Both the position numbers and the translations under genes were made by a program. 64,000 nt of DNA from an uncultured Phascolarctobacterium sp. Its GTDB lineage: Bacteria > Bacillota > Negativicutes > Acidaminococcales > Acidaminococcaceae. Numbering within the stretch: position 1 is the first letter of the stretch; every line of letters begins with the position of its first letter. Below are positions 13,846-23,333 of the stretch, piece by piece. The notes below the pieces were generated by a model. It did no database searches. It had not been told where the DNA came from and saw nothing but the letters and a program-made list of their open reading frames with translations. The stretch lies in contig UQLS01000006.1 of assembly GCA_900541915.1 (NCBI GenBank), positions 54,697 through 118,696 on the forward strand. The letters are read 5' to 3'.

Positions 13846-14985
13846 ATGCCATCCTATAAAGATTCTAAGACTGGAAAATGGTATTGCCAGTTTTATTATC
13901 GTGATGAACTTACCGGCAAAAACAAGCATAAAGTGAAACGTGGCTTTGATAAGAAAAAAGATGCTGATGCGTGGGAACGAAATTTTAAGCAGCAAGAAAA
14001 GACCTCAGACATACTCATGGATGATTTACTAAATCAATATGAGGCACATTTATATACATTAGAAACACTAAATATAATTCGTAAATCTACCGTTCTCAAC
14101 CGATTGGAAGCAATCAAATTCTACATTCGCCCCTATTTTGCTGGTGACATACTTGCTAAGAATATCACCACTAAAAATATCAATGACTGGATAGTAAAAC
14201 TCAAGACGCGTAAAAATAAATTTAATCAACATACGCTTTCCTCATCTACAGTAAACAGCAAAAGAACGGTCTTAAAACAAGTATTTGAATACGGCATTAC
14301 AAACTGCGGTCTGATTCATAACCCCGTAGATAAGTCTGAAAAAGCTAAATTTTCGTCCTGTGATAATCGGGCTAAGTTCTGGACTGCAGAGCAATATAAT
14401 ATCTTTTACGATGCATTAGATGACGAACAATATAGAATTATATTTAATCTTTTATTTTATACAGGCATGAGGATTGGAGAAGCACTTGCATTAACGCCTT
14501 CAGATATCAGTCCCTATACAATATCTGTCAAAAGTACTTTGCGCAAAATGACATATAAAGGTAGCCGTATTACAAATATTGGACCGCCAAAAAATAAATC
14601 ATCAGAACGTATTATTGATATCCCCCATTTTTTATATAATCAAATCATGAATTATATAAATTCTCTTTATGGACTCGAGCCTAATCAGACAATAATAACT
14701 TTGGCATATACAACCATCTATAACAAAATGTGCAGTACTATTGAAAAGACCGGACTACCACATATCAGTCCACATATCCTGCGTCATAGCTACGCAACAA
14801 TCCTCGGAAGCTTATCTGATGTAGTAGTTGTGTCTGGTCAGCTTGGTCATTCCAGCCCAAAAACTACCATGCAAACATACACTCATTTACTGCCAGGCAA
14901 AGCCAGTCAAGCTGTCGAAAAATTTGAGAAACTCATTATAAACAGCAAAAATTTTAGTGCGGAACATATTATAAACTCAAATTAA
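13846..14985 (+). CDS. int: Tyrosine-type phage integrase
   Basis: 379 aa from the ATG at 13846, 8 nt after AAAGGAG. The N-terminus has an AP2-like arm-binding domain (SYKDSKTGKWYCQFYYRDE, then KRGFDKKKDADAWE). A core-binding SAM-like domain spans about residues 60-165. The catalytic domain shows TGMRIGEAL (Arg, near residue 209), HILRHSYA (His and Arg), LGHSS (His) and the nucleophile in MQTYTHLL. It inserts and excises the prophage. It points at the 3' end of polC, 52 nt away, so the right attachment site must be between them or overlap the polC end. Confidence 0.95.
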   Translation: MPSYKDSKTGKWYCQFYYRDELTGKNKHKVKRGFDKKKDADAWERNFKQQEKTSDILMDDLLNQYEAHLYTLETLNIIRKSTVLNRLEAIKFYIRPYFAGDILAKNITTKNINDWIVKLKTRKNKFNQHTLSSSTVNSKRTVLKQVFEYGITNCGLIHNPVDKSEKAKFSSCDNRAKFWTAEQYNIFYDALDDEQYRIIFNLLFYTGMRIGEALALTPSDISPYTISVKSTLRKMTYKGSRITNIGPPKNKSSERIIDIPHFLYNQIMNYINSLYGLEPNQTIITLAYTTIYNKMCSTIEKTGLPHISPHILRHSYATILGSLSDVVVVSGQLGHSSPKTTMQTYTHLLPGKASQAVEKFEKLIINSKNFSAEHIINSN

Positions 14986-15000
14986 ACTCACAAACAAAAA

Positions 15001-15034
15001 AACAACGGCTCAAATTACGCTATGAGCCGTTGTT
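15001..15034. terminator. Bidirectional terminator between integrase and polC
   Basis: Perfect 12-bp stem AACAACGGCTCA/TGAGCCGTTGTT with a 10-nt loop, flanked by A-rich sequence to the left and T-rich to the right. It can end both the rightward integrase transcript and the leftward polC transcript. Confidence 0.8.
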
Positions 15035-15036
15035 TC

Positions 15037-18000
15037 TTATAAATTGAACAAATCTATCTGATTAGTTTCCGGTAAATCGTCAAGTGCTCCCATTTCAGCA
15101 AGACGCTCAATTACTGTCTTACTTATCTGCGCCCGCATACGCAAATCCTCTTGCGAAATAAACGGATTATTCCTGTCACGAACTTTAGCGATACTCAGCG
15201 CAGCGCTTGTACCTACACCGCTCAATGCAGCCAGCGGAGGACGAATACCTTTTTCTGTCACAGTAAACTTAACAGGATCAGAAGCATAAATATCTATCTT
15301 GTCAAACTCCAGACCACGTTCCAGCATTTCATTAGCTAACTCCAGGTAAGTTGCTGCAACTTTATCCTGCGTAGTTGCCTGATTACCCTGATGATAAACG
15401 TTTTTCAAAAAATCTTTGATAAAAGATTTACCCTTTACGATATACGCAGTATCAAATTCAGGTGCGCGTACCGTAAAATAAGCAGCATAAAATTCACGCG
15501 GGTAATGTACCTTGCAATAAGCAATGCGATATGCCATCAATACATACGCCACAGCGTGCGCTTTCGGGAACAAATACTGTACTTTTTCACAGGATTTGAT
15601 ATACCAATCCGGTACCCCTGCTCCCTTCATAGCTTCAAGCATAGCCGGCTCAAGACCTTTTTTAGCTGCCTTACCTTTACGTACATGCTCCATAATCTTA
15701 AAAGCCATACTCGGCTCAACGCCTTTGGCAATAAGACTGGTCATTACGTCATCACGTGTAGAAATGGTTTCTTCTACCGGCTTACCTTCCTTAAGCAAAT
15801 CCTGCGCATTATTCAGCCATACATCAGTACCATGAGAATAACCGGATACACGTACTACATCACTGAAATTTTTCGGCTGTACATCATTAATCATGGTACG
15901 AACAAAGTTAGTACCACATTCCGGTATACCGAATGTACCTACCTCACTGAAAATCTGCTCCGGTGTTACGCCTAATGACGAAGTATTCTGGAACAGACGC
16001 ATAGTTTCCTCATCACCTACGGGAATTTCTTTAGGCGGAATAGCCGTCAGCTCTTCCAGCATCTTGATAACCGTAGGATCATCGTGACCCAGTATATCAA
16101 GCTTAACCAAACGGTCATTAATGCTGTGATAATCAAAGTGTGTAGTTATCGTTGCAGAATCCTTTTCATCAGCAGGTCTGTTCATAGGAGAAATATAATG
16201 TATGTCCATATTACGCGGCACTACCATAATACCGCCAGGATGCTGTCCTGTTGTGCGTTTGATGCCTGAAAAGCCTTCTACCAGCGAAGCAATATAGGCT
16301 GGATGCACATGCTTATTCTTACTTTCGTAGAACTTGCGTACATAGCCCTGCGCTGTCTTAATTGCAATAGTAGAAATAGTACCGGCACGGCAAACATTAT
16401 CTCTGCCAAACAGTTCTTCTGTATATTTATGGGCAGTAGGCTGATAATCACCAGAAAAGTTAAGGTCGATATCAGGAACTTTATCGCCATGGAAGCCCAT
16501 GAATACAGCAAATGGTATATCATGTCCGTCACGCAGCATCGGCGTACCACATTCTGGGCAATTTTTCTCCGGTAAGTCAAAGCCTGATGCATATTCTTCG
16601 TTAAGGAAAAACTCGCTGTGACGGCATTTCGGACATCTGTAGTGAGGCTTCAGCGGATTAACCTCAGTAATATCAATCATCGTTGCTACAAAGGATGAAC
16701 CAACACTACCTCTGGAACCTACCAGATAACCGTCATCAAGTGATTTTTTTACTAATTTATGAGCAATATAATACAGCACTGAGAAGCCGTGATTGATAAT
16801 AGAGTCAAGCTCCATTTTCAGCCTGTCAGCTACAATATCAGGCAAAGTATCGCCATACCATTCGTGCGCCCGCTGATAAGACATTTCTTTAATAGCTTTT
16901 TCAGCACCAGGAATAAACGGTGAATAAAGCTGATCCCTATCAGGTACCGGTTTGATTTTTTCAATCATATCCGCAATTTTATTGGTATTGGTAACACAGA
17001 CTTCATAAGCAACATCTTTGCCCAAATATGCAAATTCAGCTAACATTTCCTCCGTAGTACGATAATACAGAGGCGGCTGCTCTTCTGCATCTTTGTAATT
17101 TTGTCCAGCCTGCAGAATTGCACGCAGTGTTGCATCCTCCGGATTTAAAAAATGCACGTCACAGGTAGCAACAGTCAGCTTGCCCATCTTCTTGCCAAGT
17201 TCATAAATACGTCTGTTGTAATTCTCTATATCTTTTACAGTGCAGCGATTGTCACGCACTAAGAACATATTATTGCCAGTAGGCTGTATTTCCAGATAAT
17301 CATAAAATGCAGCAATCTCTTCCAGCTCTTCGTCAGAAGCACCGCTGAGCAAAGCCCTGTACAGCTCCCCTGCTTCACAGGCAGAACCTAAGAGCAATCC
17401 CTCACGATGCTCTTCAATAATCTGTCTTGGCAGTAAAGGTCTTTTGTGCAGATAACGCAGATGGCTTATGGTAACTAATTTATACAGATTACGCAGACCA
17501 GTTTCGTTTTTAGCCAGAATAATTATATGATAACTGGGAATCTTCGGCACGCGGCTCTTTTTAATTGTATCCGTCGGTTCGCGGTCCAAATCTCCGGCTT
17601 TCAGTTTATGATCACCAATTAGGTAACCCTCCATACCAAAGATAAGCTTTAAGTCACTGCCTTCTGCAGCGTCAAAACAAAACGGAAACGCCTGCACAAC
17701 ACCGTGGTCAGTAATCGCCAGGGCCTTATGACCCCATTTAACTGCCTTATGTACAAGGTCTTCCATGGAAGTCAGACCGTCCATCTTACTCATCTTAGTA
17801 TGGCAATGCAGTTCAACACGTTTGGTTTCAGCATTGTCCATACGTTCTTCTACATCGGCCTTCATTATTCCCTGCGGCGTCATTACCATTTCATCAAACA
17901 TGAATCTGTCCGGCGCCACATTCCCCATGATTCGCAGTCTCATACCTGGCTTAAGCAAATTCTTAAATTCATTGCATTCAGCTCTGGCATCACTGCTGTC

Positions 18001-18741
18001 ATCCTTACCGCCAAAAAATACTTTTACATAGATACCATTGGTATCATCACTGACATTAAACGTGAGCGCTATCTTACCTGTTCTGAATTCTTTCTCTACA
18101 AATGAAGTCAGCTTGCCGTCTTTATCAATACTTTTAACGAACGTACCTTCAATAACAACTCTATTTTCTTCTTCGTAAACAGTTTCCAGCTTTCTTACTT
18201 TGCCTTTAAAGCTTTTGCCCCATATGAGGCCGTTGTCTTTCTTTTCACCGTAAAGCTGGTTATATGCCTGTTCATATGCAGCATCATACTCTTCCTGTCT
18301 GTCACAGGATGGAATAGGCTCTTTAGGTTCAGCTTCGCCAATCTCTATCTCCGGCGGTTCCTCCGGCAGCGGTATATCATCCGGATAAGGCACGCCGCCG
18401 CAATCAGTAATTTCTACTTCCTGCTCTGGCTCAACAGTTTCTGCCGCAGGTACTGACTGTTCTGGCATAATACAGCTGCTGCCGTCGCCATCACAAATAA
18501 AATCTACTTTTTCCAAAGAAAAAGCAACCGCCAGTTTTGCGGCAGCTGCTTGCATAACATTAGGCCTGATATGGGCAGCACAGTCAAAATGTACTTCCCA
18601 TAGCCTTGCACTTTCATCAATACAAATTTTACTGATATGCATCATCTGTAACTGCATTAATTCAGTTGGTGATAAAGACTGAGCTGACAAAAAAGCAAAC
18701 AGCTTCTCTCTGTCAGGTATAATGCAATATTTAGCCTGCAT
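15037..18741 (-). CDS. polC: DNA polymerase III alpha subunit, PolC type, without exonuclease insert
   Basis: 1234 aa, about 200 shorter than typical PolC (~1440). Order: N-terminal domain with an acidic Pro-rich linker (~residues 95-150), OB domain (~175-290), PHP domain from about 309 (RVELHCHTKMSKMDG, AITDHGVVQAFPF), then directly the C-terminal PHP half (YHIIILAKNETGL, ~404). Normally a DEDD proofreading exonuclease is inserted here; only ~28 residues separate GYLIGD from this segment, and no DxE exonuclease motif is seen. The polymerase core has the zinc finger (CPKC and CPEC, ~695-735) and PDIDLNFSGDYQ (catalytic Asp, ~755). It is the replicative polymerase. Last gene of the pyrH-to-polC run. 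Confidence 0.95.
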   Translation of the reverse strand: MQAKYCIIPDREKLFAFLSAQSLSPTELMQLQMMHISKICIDESARLWEVHFDCAAHIRPNVMQAAAAKLAVAFSLEKVDFICDGDGSSCIMPEQSVPAAETVEPEQEVEITDCGGVPYPDDIPLPEEPPEIEIGEAEPKEPIPSCDRQEEYDAAYEQAYNQLYGEKKDNGLIWGKSFKGKVRKLETVYEEENRVVIEGTFVKSIDKDGKLTSFVEKEFRTGKIALTFNVSDDTNGIYVKVFFGGKDDSSDARAECNEFKNLLKPGMRLRIMGNVAPDRFMFDEMVMTPQGIMKADVEERMDNAETKRVELHCHTKMSKMDGLTSMEDLVHKAVKWGHKALAITDHGVVQAFPFCFDAAEGSDLKLIFGMEGYLIGDHKLKAGDLDREPTDTIKKSRVPKIPSYHIIILAKNETGLRNLYKLVTISHLRYLHKRPLLPRQIIEEHREGLLLGSACEAGELYRALLSGASDEELEEIAAFYDYLEIQPTGNNMFLVRDNRCTVKDIENYNRRIYELGKKMGKLTVATCDVHFLNPEDATLRAILQAGQNYKDAEEQPPLYYRTTEEMLAEFAYLGKDVAYEVCVTNTNKIADMIEKIKPVPDRDQLYSPFIPGAEKAIKEMSYQRAHEWYGDTLPDIVADRLKMELDSIINHGFSVLYYIAHKLVKKSLDDGYLVGSRGSVGSSFVATMIDITEVNPLKPHYRCPKCRHSEFFLNEEYASGFDLPEKNCPECGTPMLRDGHDIPFAVFMGFHGDKVPDIDLNFSGDYQPTAHKYTEELFGRDNVCRAGTISTIAIKTAQGYVRKFYESKNKHVHPAYIASLVEGFSGIKRTTGQHPGGIMVVPRNMDIHYISPMNRPADEKDSATITTHFDYHSINDRLVKLDILGHDDPTVIKMLEELTAIPPKEIPVGDEETMRLFQNTSSLGVTPEQIFSEVGTFGIPECGTNFVRTMINDVQPKNFSDVVRVSGYSHGTDVWLNNAQDLLKEGKPVEETISTRDDVMTSLIAKGVEPSMAFKIMEHVRKGKAAKKGLEPAMLEAMKGAGVPDWYIKSCEKVQYLFPKAHAVAYVLMAYRIAYCKVHYPREFYAAYFTVRAPEFDTAYIVKGKSFIKDFLKNVYHQGNQATTQDKVAATYLELANEMLERGLEFDKIDIYASDPVKFTVTEKGIRPPLAALSGVGTSAALSIAKVRDRNNPFISQEDLRMRAQISKTVIERLAEMGALDDLPETNQIDLFNL

Positions 18742-18773
18742 AAATAATTCCTTTCACATATCAATAAATAAGA

Positions 18774-19472
18774 TTAATTATCTAAGGAAACAACCCCTTT
18801 GATACCCTGCAAGCCACGGATAATCTCCATAATGTCGATACCCTTTTCTACTTTCAGATAAAGCTCCAAAACGAGTTTATTTTCCTTATCATTATTTTTT
18901 ACATTCAGTGTCTTAACTTTAATACCTTTTTCGGCCAAATAACCGGTAACATCAGTAATTGCTCCCGGACGATTATTGATAGTAACACGGATAAAGCGCC
19001 GCTCACTGCGGCTGCTGCCTGCAAAGTGTTTTTCCCAGCTATGAAATGTAACAAGAGTAATCATGGTAATAACAGTAGCCAGTGTACCAATAAGATACAT
19101 ACCGCTGCCAACCGCAAGACCAATTGCTGATACAATCCATAGACTGGCAGCAGTTGTCAGTCCGCGAATAGTAAGACCTTCATGCAGAATAGTACCGGCA
19201 CCTAAAAAACCTATACCGCTGACAACCTGTGCAGCAATACGCGCCGAGTCCCTTCTGTTTTCAAAGCCGGTGGTTCCGATATCGTCAAAACCATAAATAG
19301 ACACCAGCATGAACAAAGTCGAACCAACACAGACAAGTATATGTGTTCTAAAGCCAGCCGGCCTGTCACCACTGCCTCTTTCAATGCCGACAATGCCGCC
19401 CAGCACTGCAGCTATAACAAGACGCAGCGCCATCGTCATCTCTGCTGATGATACCCACGGTATTTCAAACAT
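18774..19472 (-). CDS. MgtC/SapB family membrane protein
   Basis: 232 aa. The N-terminal ~140 residues contain the MgtC-type membrane segments with the conserved GGIVGIERG, RPAGFRTHILVCVGSTLFM and RDSARIAAQVVSGIGFLGAG stretches. The C-terminal ~80 residues form an ACT-like soluble domain (RRFIRVTINNRPGAITDV, then KGIKVKTLNVKNN). MgtC-like proteins are linked to magnesium and phosphate homeostasis, but the activity of the bacterial chromosomal versions is not settled. It lies 33 nt upstream of polC and 23 nt downstream of proS. Confidence 0.9.
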   Translation of the reverse strand: MFEIPWVSSAEMTMALRLVIAAVLGGIVGIERGSGDRPAGFRTHILVCVGSTLFMLVSIYGFDDIGTTGFENRRDSARIAAQVVSGIGFLGAGTILHEGLTIRGLTTAASLWIVSAIGLAVGSGMYLIGTLATVITMITLVTFHSWEKHFAGSSRSERRFIRVTINNRPGAITDVTGYLAEKGIKVKTLNVKNNDKENKLVLELYLKVEKGIDIMEIIRGLQGIKGVVSLDN

Positions 19473-19494
19473 CAGACCACCCCATTTTTATATT

Positions 19495-21204
19495 TTACAG
19501 TTTAGCTAAAAGCTCCTTAATAGCTCCAATATAGTCACTGTCAAGCGGCAGCATCTGAACTTCACCTGTTCTGCGTACCTTTACTTCCAGCTTGCCTTCT
19601 GCCAGTGTCTTAGGTCCTACTACTACACGCAACGGATAACCAATCAGATCTGCATCCTTGAATTTAACGCCAGGACGTTCGTTACGATCATCAATAACAG
19701 CTTCGACACCTGCTTTTTTCAGCTCTTCATAAATTGCTTCTGCTTTTTGAGTAGAAGCTTCATCTTTAGTATTCACAGGAACAACCAATACTTCATACGG
19801 AGCAATCGCTACCGGCCAAATCATGCCGTCCTTATCATTGTTTTGCTCAATAGCAGCAGCCATAGTACGGCTTACGCCTACACCATAGCAGCCCATCACC
19901 ATCGGTTTTTCCTTACCGTTTTCATCAAGGAAGGTAGCGTGCATCGCTTCACTGTATTTAGTAAACAGCTTGAATACCTGGCCTACCTCAATACCGCGAG
20001 CCTTGCTTACCTTACCGCCACAGTGAGGACAGGGATCACCTTCCTGAATCAGACGGATATCAGCTACATAAGTAGGAGTAAAGTCTCTGCCAGGATTTAC
20101 ATTCAGCAGATGATATCCTTCTTTGTTAGCACCACAGCAGATATTATGCATTTTCATAACAGTGCTGTCTACTACTACGATAGTCTTTTCAGGATCAATA
20201 CCTACAGGACCCATATAACCGCCTACGGTACCAGCTGCAGCCAGCAGACTTTCTTCTGCCATTTCTACTTCGTTAACACCTACGGTATTGATAACTTTTA
20301 TCTCATTAACTTCATGGTCACCGCGCACAAAGCACAGAATCAGACCTTTTTCACTGTTGAAAGCAACCGCTTTCACAGATTTATCTACCGGCAGATTCAA
20401 ATATGCACACACATCAGCAATAGTTTTACAGTCCGGAGTTTTAACCTCTTCAACTGCTTTTGCTTCTTCTTCCGGTGCTTCAATAACATGCATTTCAGCT
20501 TTTTCTACATTGGCAGCATAATCACATTCATTGCAGTAAACGATTTCTGCTTCACCGCTATCAGCAATAACCATAAATTCATGGCTGCCGCTGCCGCCGA
20601 TAGCACCGCTGTCAGCTTCAACAGGACGGAAAGTAAGTCCGCAGCGGGTAAAAATACGAGTATAAGCATCGTACATCAGCTTATAGGATACATCAAGACC
20701 TGCTTCATCACGGTCAAAAGAATAAGCATCTTTCATGATAAATTCACGGCCGCGCATCAAACCAAAACGCGGACGGCGTTCATCACGGAATTTATTCTGA
20801 ATCTGATAAACATTCATCGGCAGCTGACGATAAGAGCGTACATCGCCGCGAATCAGACTGGTAACCATTTCTTCATGGGTAGGTCCTAAGCAGAATTCTC
20901 TGTTATGACGATCTTTCAGGCGGAACATTTCTTCGCCATATACACCCCAGCGGCCGCTTTCCTGCCAAATTTCCGCAGGCTGTACAATGGGCATCAACAG
21001 TTCCTGTGCACCGCTGGCATCCATTTCCTCACGAACAATATTTTCAATTTTTTTAAGTACGCGCCATGCAAGGGGCAGGTAATTATACATACCACCGGCA
21101 GATTTGCGCAGGAAACCTGCTCTGAGCATCAGCTGATGGCTGACTACCTCAGCTTCTGCGGGTACCTCGCGTAAAGTGGGTGCAAACATTTTAGAAACTC
21201 TCAT
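19495..21204 (-). CDS. proS: Prolyl-tRNA synthetase (bacterial type with editing insert)
   Basis: 569 aa, the usual bacterial length. Class II motifs: motif 1 around [22 protein letters not shown] (in part), motif 2 [25 protein letters not shown], motif 3 [13 protein letters not shown]. Between motifs 2 and 3 lies the INS editing domain (around residues 225-405), which removes misattached alanine. The C-terminal anticodon-binding domain starts at [11 protein letters not shown]. It charges tRNA-Pro in the cytoplasm. Overlaps the start of ispG by 4 nt (ATGA-type), so the two are co-translated in the run. Confidence 0.97.
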   Translation of the reverse strand: MRVSKMFAPTLREVPAEAEVVSHQLMLRAGFLRKSAGGMYNYLPLAWRVLKKIENIVREEMDASGAQELLMPIVQPAEIWQESGRWGVYGEEMFRLKDRHNREFCLGPTHEEMVTSLIRGDVRSYRQLPMNVYQIQNKFRDERRPRFGLMRGREFIMKDAYSFDRDEAGLDVSYKLMYDAYTRIFTRCGLTFRPVEADSGAIGGSGSHEFMVIADSGEAEIVYCNECDYAANVEKAEMHVIEAPEEEAKAVEEVKTPDCKTIADVCAYLNLPVDKSVKAVAFNSEKGLILCFVRGDHEVNEIKVINTVGVNEVEMAEESLLAAAGTVGGYMGPVGIDPEKTIVVVDSTVMKMHNICCGANKEGYHLLNVNPGRDFTPTYVADIRLIQEGDPCPHCGGKVSKARGIEVGQVFKLFTKYSEAMHATFLDENGKEKPMVMGCYGVGVSRTMAAAIEQNNDKDGMIWPVAIAPYEVLVVPVNTKDEASTQKAEAIYEELKKAGVEAVIDDRNERPGVKFKDADLIGYPLRVVVGPKTLAEGKLEVKVRRTGEVQMLPLDSDYIGAIKELLAKL

Positions 21205-22277
21205 TTATTATTTTCCTTCCTCTCAAGTAAGATTTTATCAATTTCAGCAAACAGCTCATCAATAATACATGCTTCCGGAACTTTTTTCAGGACAACACCT
21301 TTTTTAAAAATCAGGCCTTCATTTATACCGCCGGCAATGCCTACGTCAGCTTCTCTTGCTTCTCCGGGTCCGTTTACTACGCAGCCCATGACAGCCACTG
21401 TAATCGGCTCACTGATTTTTTCCAAACGGCGTTCTACTTCCAGAGCCAGCTTTTCCAGATTTATCTTTGTTCTGCCGCAGGTTGGGCAGGATATTAAAGT
21501 CGGGCCGTATTCACGCAGTCCTAAAGATTTTAAAATATCATAAGCAACCTTTACTTCACGTACCGGATCACCTGTGAGTGATACACGAATAGTATCACCA
21601 ATGCCTTCAGCAAGCAAAGTACCTATACCGACAGCAGATTTAATAATGCCGCTGTTGATTGTTCCTGCTTCGGTAATGCCTACATGCAGGGGATAATCAC
21701 ACTGGGAAGCAAGCAGCCTGTAAGCTGCTACGGTTAAGGGTACGTCATGCGCCTTCAAAGATACTTTAATGTTCCGGTAATCCATCTCTTCCAGAATATG
21801 GATATGTCTCCATGCTGCCTCTACCAAAGCTTCCGCAGTAGGATGTCCGTATTTTTCCAGCAAATCTTTAGGAAGAGAACCAGCATTTACACCGATACGA
21901 ATAGGTATATTTCTCTTTTTAGCAGCATCAACAACCGCTGCTACACGGTCATTACCGCCAATATTGCCGGGATTAAGACGCAGTCCATCGACACCGGCAT
22001 CAATAGCTGCCAGCGCCAGCTTATAATCAAAATGAATATCAGCAACTACCGGAATAGGGCTTTCACTTACAATACGTTTAAGACCTTCTGCGGCTGCCAT
22101 ATCCGGCACGGCACAGCGAATTATCTCACATCCTGCTGCAGCAAGCTCACCAATCTGGCGCAGTGTAGTTGCTGCATCGTCAGTGCGGGTATTAGTCATA
22201 GACTGTACCGATATGAGAGCATCGCCGCCTATTTTTACCTTACCCACCTGTATTTGACGTGTTTTTCTGCGTTCCAA
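21201..22277 (-). CDS. ispG: 4-hydroxy-3-methylbut-2-enyl diphosphate synthase
   Basis: 358 aa, the length of bacterial IspG/GcpE. N-terminal TIM barrel opens with [17 protein letters not shown] and [12 protein letters not shown]. The [4Fe-4S] ligands are visible as [10 protein letters not shown] and [12 protein letters not shown]. It converts methylerythritol cyclodiphosphate to HMBPP in the MEP isoprenoid pathway. Dxr of the same pathway is encoded two genes upstream and UppS, which uses the products, further upstream, so the run ties isoprenoid supply to envelope precursor synthesis. Confidence 0.97.
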   Translation of the reverse strand: MERRKTRQIQVGKVKIGGDALISVQSMTNTRTDDAATTLRQIGELAAAGCEIIRCAVPDMAAAEGLKRIVSESPIPVVADIHFDYKLALAAIDAGVDGLRLNPGNIGGNDRVAAVVDAAKKRNIPIRIGVNAGSLPKDLLEKYGHPTAEALVEAAWRHIHILEEMDYRNIKVSLKAHDVPLTVAAYRLLASQCDYPLHVGITEAGTINSGIIKSAVGIGTLLAEGIGDTIRVSLTGDPVREVKVAYDILKSLGLREYGPTLISCPTCGRTKINLEKLALEVERRLEKISEPITVAVMGCVVNGPGEAREADVGIAGGINEGLIFKKGVVLKKVPEACIIDELFAEIDKILLERKENNK

Positions 22278-22292
22278 CGCATTCCACCTCTT

Positions 22293-23309
22293 TTATCTTG
22301 TAATATCTTTAAATGTTGAAAACAGCGTTATCGCCAAAATTAAAGCAACACCAATAGTCTGGATAGTATTCATAGCCTTGCTTCCTAAGGGTTTACCACG
22401 CACCCCTTCCAAAAGCAAAAGCACAAAATGACCGCCATCCAATGCAGGCAGCGGCAGCAGATTAATAACACCAAGATTAATGCTTAAAAATGCAACAAAG
22501 CTAATTAAGGGCAATACCCCTTTTTCAGCTACTTCACCAGCCATCTGTGCTACACCTATGGGACCTGCAACTTCTGCAGGAGCTTTGCCGGTAACAATTT
22601 TCTGCAAGCCGTCAACCATAGCAAAAATAATATATTTAGTATAGCCAAAGCCCATCTTGATGGAATCTGCAACACCAGGTTTTTCAGAAACAAAAGCAGG
22701 AGAAATACCGATAAGCGGACGTCTTAATTGTTCATCAAATTCCGGTGTCATGGTAAAAGTCTGTACAGCTCCATTTCTTTCTGCTGTCAAACTAACTTCT
22801 TTAGTTCCGTTTTCCTGCAAAGATACAATAATATCATTCCAGGCATTTATCTGTTTTCCATTAATAGTAAGAATCTTGTCACCTACTTTAAGACCGGCTC
22901 TGTCTGCAGCCTTATCAGTAATGACAGTTCCTAATACAGGTTCATCAACGGGCTTTTCAATGCCATTTATCATAAAAATACCGGAAAACAGGATTACCGG
23001 CAGCAGAAAATTCATCAAAGAACCGGCAAGTATTACAAGCATACGTGCAGGAATAGATTTTGATTTAAAGGAATTTTCCTCTTCCGGATCATCTGGATCC
23101 ATACCGGCAATCTTATTATAGCCGCCAAGCGGAATAGCACGCAGACTATATAAAGTTTCGCCGTCTTTTTGTTGATAAATTTTTGGGCCAAAGCCTATAG
23201 CAAACTCGTCTACACGCATCCCGGTAAGCTTAGCAGTGATAAAATGCCCAAACTCATGTACAGTAACCAGGACACCAAACACGAAGATTGCTGCCAAAAT
23301 TGTTAACAA
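22293..23309 (-). CDS. rseP: Site-2 intramembrane protease RseP
   Basis: 338 aa. The zinc motif HEFGH is in the first membrane helix (VHEFGHFITAKL) and the second active-site motif LPALDGGHF is in the C-terminal helix. One PDZ domain lies between (DKAADRAGLKVGDKILTINGK). Bacillus-type RasP has this size; E. coli RseP has two PDZ domains. It cleaves membrane-bound anti-sigma factors and leftover signal peptides. The position between dxr and ispG is the standard Firmicute order. Confidence 0.96.
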   Translation of the reverse strand: MLTILAAIFVFGVLVTVHEFGHFITAKLTGMRVDEFAIGFGPKIYQQKDGETLYSLRAIPLGGYNKIAGMDPDDPEEENSFKSKSIPARMLVILAGSLMNFLLPVILFSGIFMINGIEKPVDEPVLGTVITDKAADRAGLKVGDKILTINGKQINAWNDIIVSLQENGTKEVSLTAERNGAVQTFTMTPEFDEQLRRPLIGISPAFVSEKPGVADSIKMGFGYTKYIIFAMVDGLQKIVTGKAPAEVAGPIGVAQMAGEVAEKGVLPLISFVAFLSINLGVINLLPLPALDGGHFVLLLLEGVRGKPLGSKAMNTIQTIGVALILAITLFSTFKDITR

Positions 23310-23333
23310 AATTTTTCCTCCTATTACAAAACA

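Larger units (their letters stand above)
1..15000. mobile_element. Prophage, early/lysogeny/integration part; left end outside window
   Basis: Contiguous phage-type genes: integrase (13846-14985), divergent CI/Cro-like switch (10015-10146), ImmA peptidase, Gam, Sak4-like ATPase, replication initiator with iterons, SSB, RecU and an ArpU-like late regulator. The early operon runs leftward and the lysogeny genes rightward, the usual temperate siphovirus layout. The right boundary must lie between the integrase stop (14985) and the polC stop (15037), since polC starts the chromosomal synteny. The left attachment site, terminase, head and tail genes are not in the window, so whether the prophage is intact cannot be judged. 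The right boundary is approximate. Confidence 0.9.

Noticed and set aside
15391..15975. 194-codon open frame on the plus strand within polC
   Set aside because: Antisense shadow of polC with no promoter, SD or motif.
15037..18741. PolC as a truncated or frameshifted pseudogene because it is ~200 residues short
   Set aside because: Both ends and all polymerase motifs are present; the missing part is exactly the exonuclease insert, so it is a domain absence and not damage.
19747..20889. 380-codon open frame on the plus strand
   Set aside because: It lies fully inside proS on the other strand, has the odd composition of an antisense frame (rich in Ser, Thr, His, Phe) and matches no family.
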